Assembly (NCBI GenBank): GCA_003152255.1
Contig: PLZT01000568.1
Coordinates: 1-15,618, forward strand
Direction: 5' to 3'
Source of the DNA: Methylocystaceae bacterium
Lineage (GTDB): Bacteria; Pseudomonadota; Alphaproteobacteria; Rhizobiales; Beijerinckiaceae
DNA length: 15,618 nt
This document shows positions 1-6,461 of the stretch, one piece after another (position 1 is the stretch's first letter; every line of letters starts with the position of its first letter). Under the pieces are notes generated by a model. That model saw nothing but the letters and a program-made list of their open reading frames with translations. It made no database searches and was not told the DNA's origin. A program made the position numbers and the translations under genes.

Positions 1-20
1 AACCAATTTTAGGTCAGGCT

Positions 21-467
21 CTAAGGCCTTTGAATCTTATTAAGAAGCGCTTCGGGCAACTCGCAAAATTTTCGATAATCCTCTTTGCGTGTCCAGGATT
101 TCCAATACCATTGAGGTTTTGACAAGCATCCCATCGCCTCGAATTTTACCGTCTCCCACTCTTCTTTTAGCAAGAATTGGGAATGAAAAACGAAGGCCTT
201 TTCTAGCCCTCTATAGTCTGCGCTTTGATCCTCTACCCATTTAGGGAAGAGCGCCAACAGCCCAATTATATTCTGATCAACGGTTCCTTTTGGATTTAGC
301 TGCATCGTAATGAGAGCGATGAGGCGGTCTAGTTTTTCTAGCTTTTCATGGCGCTCGCCACGGCCGGTTTGTTCTAGCGTACGTATCGCCCCGAGGTTAC
401 CAAGCAAATCTGCAATATTTTCCCTCAACTTATCGATCCACTTCGATCTCTCGGCTGTAACAGCCAT
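21..467 (-). CDS. Hypothetical soluble protein, probably the detached body of a membrane-anchored protein
   Basis: The protein has 148 residues and I cannot assign it a function. It opens with a charged amphipathic segment (ERSKWIDKLRENIADLLG, residues 6-23). A Lys/Glu-rich helix follows (about 37-56), then an LNPKG segment near 57, and a Trp-rich C-terminal half containing EEWETVKFE and QWYWKSW. No signal peptide or membrane span is visible. The ATG has no recognisable Shine-Dalgarno sequence. The preceding 41-codon membrane ORF lies in the same frame, ending 12 nt upstream at a TGA. My recollection is that similar uncharacterised bacterial proteins carry one N-terminal membrane span followed by an R/SKWIxxLRxxIA segment. 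On that basis this ORF is more likely the body of one interrupted gene than an independent gene, though internal initiation at this ATG remains possible. Codon use is AT-richer than in the genes to the right. Confidence 0.6.
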   Translation of the reverse strand: MAVTAERSKWIDKLRENIADLLGNLGAIRTLEQTGRGERHEKLEKLDRLIALITMQLNPKGTVDQNIIGLLALFPKWVEDQSADYRGLEKAFVFHSQFLLKEEWETVKFEAMGCLSKPQWYWKSWTRKEDYRKFCELPEALLNKIQRP

Positions 468-479
468 AATGTAAGATGA

Positions 480-605
480 TCATCTCGACACAATTAAAGA
501 TACTGTCGCACTGACGATTATGCTGATAACAACACCGATAAGAGCAATAAATGCTGCATCGACTTGCGGCTCCATGCCTTTGATAAATGATATAATACTT
601 TCCAT
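480..605 (-). CDS. Small single-span membrane ORF (41 aa), in frame with the next gene
   Basis: The ORF starts at ATG (605-603) with AGGGG about six bases upstream and ends at TGA (482-480). The peptide begins MESIISFIKG and has one strongly hydrophobic segment from about residue 19 to 40 (FIALIGVVISIIVSATVSLIV), ending in SR just before the stop. It would sit in the inner membrane as a single-span peptide. After the TGA come four in-frame sense codons (SSYI) and then the ATG of the 148-residue ORF. Reading through the stop would give one protein of about 194 residues: an N-terminal anchor plus a cytoplasmic domain. A single C-to-T change (CGA to TGA) would be enough to explain the stop. It could instead be a genuine small membrane protein translated separately, which its own ribosome binding site would permit. 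Confidence 0.5.
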   Translation of the reverse strand: MESIISFIKGMEPQVDAAFIALIGVVISIIVSATVSLIVSR

Positions 606-666
606 CTTATCCCCTGTGTGCTTCCGGTGTCGTTGCTCAGTGTTGTATAAAAGCCACTCCGTTAAA

Positions 667-1521
667 TCACACTTTTTTTCTGGGTGACGTTGATTTTTTG
701 CCCGCTGAAGAATCGACGCACTGATGAAACACTTCGACCCCGAACGCCGTTAGATGAGCGTACGCCAACACAAGGTCTGAAATTTGGAGGTCTTCAGAAA
801 GCTTAAAGCGAGCCTCCTGCACCTTCAGAATTTCAAGGCGTTCCAAAAGAAATATCGAGCCCTTGTCAGTGGTAGAAAAATTCGTTTCGACGATCCTTGT
901 AACACCTTGAGTGTGTGGGATTTGATAGAATATTGGTATCACGGGTAGCGTCACAAGCTCATGGAGCACTACATCGAAATCCGCATCAGACGTGCCGACT
1001 TTAAAATCGCGTGCGTGTTCGCCGATAAGGCCTCTTATATTGACATTGATGTGCTCTGAAATTTGGTGGCTGCTCACGTGATCGGTAAATATGTCCTTAT
1101 CTATTGTCGAACCAAGGGTTTCCAAAAGCTTGGCCTCTTTCGACGAAATATTTTTGAGCACGTCTTTGATCGCAACGTGAAGTGGGTCAAAACCTTTGGA
1201 AGCAGAAGCAAGCAACGAAGCCCATTGTTCGATAAGCGGGCTGTCTTCTTGTTCCAGAGAACAATCTTCGATGAATGGAATGAGGAATTTTATAGGGATT
1301 TCTTCTGGCTTGAGCCCGCCCTCTTTGGCAATTTCCGCCGCTCTGTTCAATGTCTTTACCGCTGATTTATAACGGATGAGCCTTACTTTGTCACTAAACA
1401 GATCGCCAATTTCAGCGAGCGGCCCGAGGATGCGCCTCGCGAAACCCATGGTATCGCGAGTGACATCATCGGGAACAGTGACATTGACGTTGAGGCCTGC
1501 CGGACTTTTGCCGCTTGGCAT
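667..1521 (-). CDS. Abi-alpha family protein (DUF4393-like), possible phage-defence factor
   Basis: I take the ATG at 1521, preceded by GGAGG seven bases upstream, giving 284 residues; a longer reading to 1623 has no such site. The N-terminal half fits the DUF4393/Abi-alpha family, named after an abortive-infection protein. It contains a Gly-Pro helix (ILGPLAEIGDLFSDKVRL, about 31-48), an Arg/Lys-rich helix, and the conserved run IPIKFLIPFIEDCS followed by LIEQWASLLASAS (about 75-108). The C-terminal half (about 125-265) is mixed helix/strand that I do not recognise, and the end is basic (KKSTSPRKKV). No signal peptide or clear transmembrane helix is seen. It heads a leftward group with the membrane ORF (61 nt downstream) and the 148-residue ORF. 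Base composition differs from the GC-rich neighbours, consistent with acquired DNA. The family call is fairly firm; the defence role is inference from the family name and setting. Confidence 0.75.
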   Translation of the reverse strand: MPSGKSPAGLNVNVTVPDDVTRDTMGFARRILGPLAEIGDLFSDKVRLIRYKSAVKTLNRAAEIAKEGGLKPEEIPIKFLIPFIEDCSLEQEDSPLIEQWASLLASASKGFDPLHVAIKDVLKNISSKEAKLLETLGSTIDKDIFTDHVSSHQISEHINVNIRGLIGEHARDFKVGTSDADFDVVLHELVTLPVIPIFYQIPHTQGVTRIVETNFSTTDKGSIFLLERLEILKVQEARFKLSEDLQISDLVLAYAHLTAFGVEVFHQCVDSSAGKKSTSPRKKV

Positions 1522-1703
1522 CTCGCAACCTCCGAAGAATTTGAACGATGAATCAAGGGCTCTGTTGCATTGACGAACTTGGGGCGCAATTTGCCCCGAC
1601 GCGCACGGCGCTTCAAGCCGCAAGACCGAAAGGGCGGTTCACAAAACGCACTTCTCCCCTCGTCCCCGGTTCAACCTATAGAGACGTCCCGTTTGGTGCC
1701 TCT

Positions 1704-2525
1704 CTATTTCCCCGCCCCGCCCCCTCCCCCGCCGCCTCGCTCCTTCGCCACCGCCCGCCGGAACGCCGCGACGAATGCGTCGAGCTCGGTCGGCGAGAGA
1801 TCCGAAACCGCCACGTAAGCGCGCTCGTTGTCCGACCACCGGACGACCGGATAGCCTTCCACCGCGAGATGGCGCGGGAGCGCCGCTTCCTCGCCCTCGG
1901 CGCGTAGCTCGGTCACGGAAATAAGATGGTCGCGGCGCTTGTAGACGAGCGTCGGGACGCCCGCGCCGGCCACGATGTCGATGCGCCCGCCCGCCAAGGG
2001 AAAGCCGGCTTCCGCGAGATCGACGACTTCAGCGGCGACGGGGAGCTTGCCCGCGAGCCACGGTTTGACCGTATGGCGATCGGTGGAAACCACGTCGACG
2101 GGCTGGCCCGAAATCTGAGAGCGCATATGCGCCGATACGATCGCTTGCAGAGCCGCGTCGGGCGCGTTGCTGGCGACGATCAGATGTTGCAGCCCGAGCG
2201 TCGCGACTACGGTCGCGGCCATCGCGGCGGCGAAATTTTTCCAGGACGGCGGATTGCGCCAAGGCGCCGTCTTCGCCTCGCGTCGCGGCGCTTGCTTTGT
2301 CTCGGCGAGCTCCATCATGCGCAGGCGCAAGGACTCCGGCGCCCTCTCGCGCGGCGCCTTCGCGCGGATCGCCTCGCGCAGCGCCTTTAGGCGCGCGTAT
2401 TCCGCCGCCAGTTCCGGATCGGCGGCCAGAAGCCGCTCCATCTCGATCACGCCGGCGGCGTCGAGTTCGCCGTCGAGCGCGGCGTGCAGCAGGAGCGAGC
2501 GATCCTCGAAACCGGGTCTGGTCAT
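1704..2525 (-). CDS. Anti-sigma factor, single-pass membrane protein
   Basis: The protein has 273 residues. Residues 1-75 look like a cytoplasmic anti-sigma domain (HAALDGELDAAGVIEMERLL, then ADPELAAEYARLKALREAI). The zinc-coordinating HxxxCxxC motif of ZAS-type anti-sigmas is absent. One hydrophobic segment at about 97-117 should cross the inner membrane. The remaining 150 or so residues would face the periplasm and could sense the inducing signal. The ATG overlaps the stop of the ECF sigma gene by 4 nt (ATGA), which implies translational coupling and a partner relationship. The protein ends in a run of seven glycines (GGGGGGGAGK) encoded by a C/G-rich tract that may be prone to slippage. 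Its role would be to hold the neighbouring sigma factor at the membrane until a periplasmic signal releases it; which signal is unknown, though the copper-protein neighbour hints at redox or metal stress. Confidence 0.85.
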   Translation of the reverse strand: MTRPGFEDRSLLLHAALDGELDAAGVIEMERLLAADPELAAEYARLKALREAIRAKAPRERAPESLRLRMMELAETKQAPRREAKTAPWRNPPSWKNFAAAMAATVVATLGLQHLIVASNAPDAALQAIVSAHMRSQISGQPVDVVSTDRHTVKPWLAGKLPVAAEVVDLAEAGFPLAGGRIDIVAGAGVPTLVYKRRDHLISVTELRAEGEEAALPRHLAVEGYPVVRWSDNERAYVAVSDLSPTELDAFVAAFRRAVAKERGGGGGGGAGK

Positions 2526-3058
2526 GGCGCCGTTCCGAGCTTTTGGGCGAGCAGCGCGCGGGCGCGGGCGAGCCGCGACATGACCGTGCCGATGGGCGCG
2601 CCGGTCGCTTCCGAAATGTCGCGATAGGAGAGGCCGTTTATCTCGCGCATGACCAATGTCTCCCTGAACGTCAGCGGCAGGGCGTCAATCGCCGCGGCGA
2701 CCATGGCCCGATCCGCCGTCTCGATCAGCGCGGCCTCGGGAGAGGGCGACGCGGCCGTCTCCAGGGCGTCCCCGTGCGCCTCCGCCTCCTCGGCCCCGCC
2801 AGCGAGGACGATGGCGCGGGGCCGGTTCTTGCCGAGCCAGGAATAGGCGGCGTTGCGGACGATCGCCAGCAGCCAGGCGCGGGGCCGCTCCACCGGTGCG
2901 CCGCCTTCCAGCGCCTTCAGGGCCCGGATGCAGGCGTCCTGCACGATGTCCTCGGCGTCCGTCCCGTCGCCGCAGAGCCAGCGCGCAAGGGAATAGGCGT
3001 CGTCGAGGTGCGGCAGAACATGCTCCGCGAAGTTCCGCCGCCCTGTCTCGCTCGTCAC
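2522..3058 (-). CDS. ECF-family RNA polymerase sigma factor
   Basis: The protein has 178 residues, normal for an ECF sigma factor. Region 2 spans about 11-75 and includes DAEDIVQDACIRALKAL and RAWLLAIVRN, the usual core-binding and -10 recognition helices. Region 4 spans about 118-172 (LPLTFRETLVMREINGLSY, then DISEATGAPIGTVMSRLARAR), a helix-turn-helix for the -35 element. An Ala/Glu-rich linker joins them. I chose GTG at 3058, 17 nt after the cupredoxin stop; the open frame extends further upstream, but only through cupredoxin coding sequence in another frame. GGTGG lies five bases upstream, a modest ribosome binding site. The gene overlaps the anti-sigma gene by 4 nt and sits third in an operon whose first gene is preceded by an ECF-like promoter, so autoregulation is likely. 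Confidence 0.9.
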   Translation of the reverse strand: MTSETGRRNFAEHVLPHLDDAYSLARWLCGDGTDAEDIVQDACIRALKALEGGAPVERPRAWLLAIVRNAAYSWLGKNRPRAIVLAGGAEEAEAHGDALETAASPSPEAALIETADRAMVAAAIDALPLTFRETLVMREINGLSYRDISEATGAPIGTVMSRLARARALLAQKLGTAP

Positions 3059-3075
3059 GTTCCACCGCTTGGCCG

Positions 3076-3396
3076 TCAGGGCGTGACCGTGATCTTGCCC
3101 TTCATCATGGGATGCAGGCCGCAGAAATAGACGACCTCGCCCGGCTTGTCGAAGACAAAGGAAAAGCTGTCCTCGGTGTCCAGCGCCTTCGAATGGAGCT
3201 TGATCTCTTGGGCGACGACATTGTGGGGAATGTCGTCGTGATTGACGAACACCACTTTCGTGCCCGCCTTTACGGTAATTTCGGCCGGCGTGAAGGCGAA
3301 GTTGTCGATGCCGACGGTGACCTCGCCGGCGGCGAGGGAGAGTCGCGGCGCGAGCGCGAAAGCGCAGGCAGCGGCGAACAGGGCAATTTTTTTCAT
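3076..3396 (-). CDS. Periplasmic cupredoxin (amicyanin/plastocyanin-like blue copper protein)
   Basis: The protein has 106 residues. An N-terminal signal peptide (MKKIALFAAACAFALA, cleavage near AxA at about 23) sends it to the periplasm. The mature part is a single cupredoxin domain with FAFTPAEITVKAGTKVVFVN. The type-1 copper ligands are visible: His58 (in IPHNV), Cys92, His95 and Met98 in CGLHPMMKG, with amicyanin-like Cys-x2-His-x2-Met spacing. It probably carries electrons or buffers copper. I place the start at 3396 because AAGGGAG sits eight bases upstream. An ATG at 3414 that overlaps the phosphoesterase stop (ATGA) would add six residues and is an alternative. The gene lies between the metallophosphoesterase and the ECF sigma gene, all read in one direction with little spacing. 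Confidence 0.88.
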   Translation of the reverse strand: MKKIALFAAACAFALAPRLSLAAGEVTVGIDNFAFTPAEITVKAGTKVVFVNHDDIPHNVVAQEIKLHSKALDTEDSFSFVFDKPGEVVYFCGLHPMMKGKITVTP

Positions 3397-3410
3397 CGGT
3401 CGCGCTCCCT

Positions 3411-4340
3411 TCATCCGGCCAGCGTGGAATCGACGATGGCGAGCGGCTGCTTGCCATGCGCGAGCCTGACGCTGGAAAGGTCGAGCAACGCGCGCAACTG
3501 GTCGGCTGGAACGAGTTGCGGTCCTGGTGCTGGCGCGGAGCCCGGCGCCGGCTGGGGAAAGGCGGTCGAGCGCGCGGTGTGGAAGGTCATATTGCCTTCC
3601 ACCTTCTGCGCGATCTGATGAATATGGCCGTTGAGCACGGTCACCGAGCCAAACCGCGCGAGAAGCTTTAGCGCCTCGGCGCTGTCCTGCGTGCCCCACC
3701 CCCATTCCGGCGCGACGGTCCAGAGCGGAAGATGCGCGAAGACGACGATCGGCGTCGAGGCGCTCTTGGGCTTAAGGTCGCCGGCCAGCCACGCCAGTTG
3801 TTCGGCGCCGAGATTGCCCATGCCGCCGGCCTTCAGGTCGTAAACATTCACGAGACCAATGAAATGCGCGCCGCCATGGTCGAAGGAATACCACCCCTTG
3901 CCCTGCGAAAGCTTGCCGTAGCGGGCGAGATAGGCCGCGCCGTTGTTCTCGTCGATGACATCGTGTTCTCCCGGCACGTAATGCACGTCGAGCCGGGCGG
4001 CGCCGATCAGTTGATTCGCGTCGTCCAACTCGTTCGGCTTGGAGAGATGAGTGATGTCGCCGGTGTGAATCATGAAGGCGGGCTTGTTCGGCAGTCCGCC
4101 GATCTTGCCTAGGGCCTCGGCCAGAGTGGCGTTCGGATTGGGATTGGCCGGCTTGTTGAAGCCGATATGGCTGTCGGAAATCTGGACGAACGAAAAGCCC
4201 GTCGCGCCCGCTTGCGCCGAGCCGATGAGCCCTGAGGCGGGAACGCCGCCATTCAGCGTCCAGACGAGACCGGAACCGGCCCAGGCCGCGCATTTGAGCG
4301 CTTGCCTGCGGTCGAGTGATGTGTCGTCATCATGTTTCAT
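3411..4340 (-). CDS. Tat-exported calcineurin-like metallophosphoesterase
   Basis: The protein has 309 residues. The N-terminus has a twin-arginine signal (LDRRQALK at 9-16, then a hydrophobic stretch to about 30 and AQA near 44), so it should be exported folded to the periplasm. The binuclear-metal motifs occur in order: DSH (Asp56, His58), GDITH (Asp95), GEHD (124-127), AHLP (His203) and GHIH (His239, His241). In most family members the third motif is GNHD, where the Asn is a metal ligand; here it is Glu125. A Pro/Ala-rich stretch (about 262-275) precedes the C-terminus. GGGAG lies six bases before the ATG. It is the first gene of the phosphoesterase, cupredoxin, sigma, anti-sigma operon. 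The substrate cannot be read from sequence; phosphodiester or phosphomonoester hydrolysis in the periplasm is the family expectation. Confidence 0.85.
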   Translation of the reverse strand: MKHDDDTSLDRRQALKCAAWAGSGLVWTLNGGVPASGLIGSAQAGATGFSFVQISDSHIGFNKPANPNPNATLAEALGKIGGLPNKPAFMIHTGDITHLSKPNELDDANQLIGAARLDVHYVPGEHDVIDENNGAAYLARYGKLSQGKGWYSFDHGGAHFIGLVNVYDLKAGGMGNLGAEQLAWLAGDLKPKSASTPIVVFAHLPLWTVAPEWGWGTQDSAEALKLLARFGSVTVLNGHIHQIAQKVEGNMTFHTARSTAFPQPAPGSAPAPGPQLVPADQLRALLDLSSVRLAHGKQPLAIVDSTLAG

Positions 4341-4380
4341 TATCGTCTCCCATAGCCGGCGGAGCGCCGGTCACGTCAGG

Positions 4381-4408
4381 AGACTCGGCCGAGAGCGGGT
4401 TTATTCCC
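4381..4408 (-). promoter_or_regulatory. Putative ECF sigma-factor promoter for the phosphoesterase-to-anti-sigma operon
   Basis: On the minus strand GGGAATA (4408-4402) is followed after 17 bases by GTCT (4384-4381), roughly 40 bases ahead of the phosphoesterase ATG. A GGAAT-like -35 element with a short GTC-containing -10 at this spacing is typical of ECF-type promoters. Because the operon encodes its own ECF sigma factor, autoregulation is the simplest reading. A CCGGCG-GAG-CGCCGG inverted repeat (4356-4370) lies in the expected leader. Confidence 0.5.
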
Positions 4409-4459
4409 GGGACGCGAATTTTTTTCCGGCGCCGCCTGGATCGCGATAAGAAAGGCCCC

Positions 4460-5938
4460 ATGACCGCCGACGCGCAAGAGGAGACGCTGCGCTTTCTCGC
4501 CTCGCTCGACGGCGGCGGCGAGATTGTCTCGACGCATATTTCGCGCGTCGTGCTCGGCCAAACGCGCGCGTTCAAATTGAAGCGCGCCGTCGCCTTTCCC
4601 TATCTCGATTTCTCGACGCCGCCAAAGCGGCTCGCCATGTGCGAACGCGAAGTCGCGCTCAACCGGCGCACCGCGCCCGCGCTCTATCTTGGCGCGAGGC
4701 GCGTCACCCGCGAGGCGGACGGCGGTCTCGCGCTCGATGGCGCGGGAAAACTCGTCGACGCCGTTGTCGAAATGCGCCGCTTCGACGATGGCGCGCTGCT
4801 CGAATCCTTCGCCGCGAGGGCCGCGCTTTCGGCGCAAATCATCGAACAACTCGCGCGAAAAATAGCCGTCTTTCACGATGAGGCGGAAGTGATCCGGGAA
4901 GGCGGCGGGAGCGAGGCGATGCGCCGCATCGTGCTGCTCAACGAGAAGAGCCTGCGCGAGTTTCCACCGGCGCCGCCCGGCGACATAGAGGCCCATAACG
5001 CGCGGCTGCGCGCGCTGGTGCAAACACATGCCGCGCTGCTCGACGCGCGCCACGCTCAGGGCAAGACGCGCCATTGCCATGGCGATCTGACCTTGCGCAA
5101 CATCTGCGTCGTCGATGGCGCGCCGACGCCCTTCGATTGCATCGAATTTTCCGACGAACTCGCGGCGATCGACGTGCTCTACGATCTCGCTTTTCTGTTG
5201 ATGGACCTCCATCGCGTCGGGGAAAGCGGGCTCGCCAATTTCGCGCTCAACCGCTATCTCGATTGGCGCGACGAGTGCGACGGCCTGCGGCTGCTGCCTT
5301 TGTTCATGTCGCTGCGCGCGACGATCCGCGCGCATATCGGCGCCGCCCAAAACAAGCCCGACGAAGCGCGCCGCTATTTCGATCTCGCGCGCGAATTGGC
5401 GTGGGACGGCGCGCCTTGCCTCGTCGCGATTGGCGGCTATAGCGGCTCCGGCAAATCCAGCGTCGCGGCTGCGCTGGCGCCGCTGATTGGCGCCGCGCCC
5501 GGCGCGCGCACGCTGAGCAGCGACCGGCTGCGCAAAAGGCTGCACGGCGCCGAGCCGACGCGGCGTCTGCCGAAGGAGGCCTATGCGAGCGAAGTTTCCG
5601 CGCGCGTTTATGGGGAGATGATGATCGCGGCGGGGCGCGTCGCGCGCGCCGGCTGGCCGGTCGTGGTCGACGCGGTGTTCGACCGGGTTTCGAGCCGCGC
5701 CGAGATTGAACGGATCGCGCGGGAGGCCGGCGCGCCGTTTCACGGCTTTTGGCTCGATGTCGATCTCTCGGCGCGGATCGCGCGCGTCGAGACGCGGCGC
5801 GACGATCCCTCCGACGCGACGCCCGAGGTGCTGCTGGCGCAAATGAAGGGCGAGACCGGCGCGATAGGCTGGCGGCGCATCGACGCCGCGCGGGGGCTGG
5901 ACGCGGTTGTGGCGGAAATTGTCGGCGCGATTGGGTGA
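4460..5938 (+). CDS. Bifunctional aminoglycoside-phosphotransferase-like / P-loop kinase fusion protein
   Basis: The protein has 492 residues from the ATG at 4460, with an AAAGG about five bases upstream. The N-terminal two thirds resembles the APH/choline-kinase fold, with a Brenner-type catalytic loop HGDLTLRN (His207, Asp209, Asn214) and a following FDCIEF segment that supplies the metal-binding Asp. The C-terminal third is a zeta-toxin/gluconate-kinase-like P-loop kinase with Walker A GGYSGSGKSS (325-334), SSDRLRKRLHG, and a VVVDAVF strand. This matches the common bacterial family annotated as bifunctional aminoglycoside phosphotransferase/ATP-binding protein. The substrate is unknown, and antibiotic resistance should not be assumed from the name. 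It is cytoplasmic. It is transcribed divergently from the phosphoesterase operon and ends just before a long palindrome that separates it from the convergent GNAT gene. Confidence 0.85.
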   Translation: MTADAQEETLRFLASLDGGGEIVSTHISRVVLGQTRAFKLKRAVAFPYLDFSTPPKRLAMCEREVALNRRTAPALYLGARRVTREADGGLALDGAGKLVDAVVEMRRFDDGALLESFAARAALSAQIIEQLARKIAVFHDEAEVIREGGGSEAMRRIVLLNEKSLREFPPAPPGDIEAHNARLRALVQTHAALLDARHAQGKTRHCHGDLTLRNICVVDGAPTPFDCIEFSDELAAIDVLYDLAFLLMDLHRVGESGLANFALNRYLDWRDECDGLRLLPLFMSLRATIRAHIGAAQNKPDEARRYFDLARELAWDGAPCLVAIGGYSGSGKSSVAAALAPLIGAAPGARTLSSDRLRKRLHGAEPTRRLPKEAYASEVSARVYGEMMIAAGRVARAGWPVVVDAVFDRVSSRAEIERIAREAGAPFHGFWLDVDLSARIARVETRRDDPSDATPEVLLAQMKGETGAIGWRRIDAARGLDAVVAEIVGAIG

Positions 5939-5945
5939 CAGGGAA

Positions 5946-5973
5946 TCCCTTCTCCCACAAGTGGGAGAAGGGA
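5946..5973. repeat. Intergenic palindrome, copy 1 of a CTTCTCCC-type repeat; likely bidirectional terminator
   Basis: There are 13 perfectly paired bases on each side of an AA centre; the core is CTTCTCCCAC-AA-GTGGGAGAAG. It sits between the convergent kinase and GNAT genes, where it could stop transcription from both sides, although no strong T-tract follows. A second copy with the same CTTCTCCC/GGGAGAAG arms lies at 11748-11771. This suggests a dispersed REP-like element as well as a local terminator. Confidence 0.75.
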
Positions 5974-6003
5974 GCGCCCCATCGAGTTGATTAAACGGCC
6001 GTA

Positions 6004-6447
6004 TCACAACGCCTTGCTAAGAAAAATGCGCGCCGCGCCGGGTGGAAAATTCTCGATCCGCCCATGGCGGACAAAGCCGCGACCCTCGTAAAACACGGCG
6101 GCGCCTTCTTCAAAAGTGTCGAGATAGACGCCCAAGCAGCCGCGCGCGCGGGCCGCTTCTTCCCCTTGCGCCAGCAGGCGGCGCCCGAGCCCCTGTCCGC
6201 GCCAACTTGGCGCGACATATAGATGCCGGACATAAAGCCAACGCCAGTGCGAGACGCCGTTCAGACCGGCGACCACCGCTCCGGTTTCGTCGCGCGCCAG
6301 TATCGACAGCGGGCGTTCTTCCCGCGCGCCAAGGCGCGCGGCGACCTCCGCGCCGAGCTTTTCGCCGATCTCCGGCGTCTCGCGCGCATCGATGAACTCG
6401 AATTTAATCACGTCGAGCGCGGCCTGCCGCGCGTCGTCGCCGGTCAT
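6004..6447 (-). CDS. GNAT-family N-acetyltransferase
   Basis: The protein has 147 residues from the ATG at 6447. A longer reading to 6501 would overlap the divergent gene and is less likely. The GNAT fold is recognisable: the beta4 strand LYVRHLYVAPSWRG, then motif A with the acetyl-CoA pyrophosphate loop RGQGLGRRLL (83-92), an Ala/Arg-rich helix, and the motif B region LDTFEEGAAVFYEGRGF (109-125). These features support acetyl-CoA-dependent acetylation of an amine, with substrate unknown. No clear Shine-Dalgarno sequence precedes the start. The start codon lies only 14 bases from that of the divergent deacetylase-like gene, so its promoter probably lies inside that gene. It converges on the kinase gene across the 5946 palindrome. 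Confidence 0.82.
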   Translation of the reverse strand: MTGDDARQAALDVIKFEFIDARETPEIGEKLGAEVAARLGAREERPLSILARDETGAVVAGLNGVSHWRWLYVRHLYVAPSWRGQGLGRRLLAQGEEAARARGCLGVYLDTFEEGAAVFYEGRGFVRHGRIENFPPGAARIFLSKAL

Positions 6448-6461
6448 GATAGCTGTCCCGC

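Noticed and set aside
1522..1623. 34-residue N-terminal extension of the Abi-alpha protein
   Set aside because: The internal ATG at 1521 has an ideal GGAGG, and the extension crosses the composition boundary and the IS-like end.
3059..3457. Upstream extension of the sigma factor frame
   Set aside because: It runs antiphase through the cupredoxin gene and has no sigma-factor similarity; GTG at 3058 gives a normal ECF length.
4376..6007. Very long open frame on the minus strand opposite the kinase gene
   Set aside because: It is antisense to a well-supported gene, is Arg/Ala-rich with no recognisable domain, and arises from the high-GC third-position bias of the real gene.
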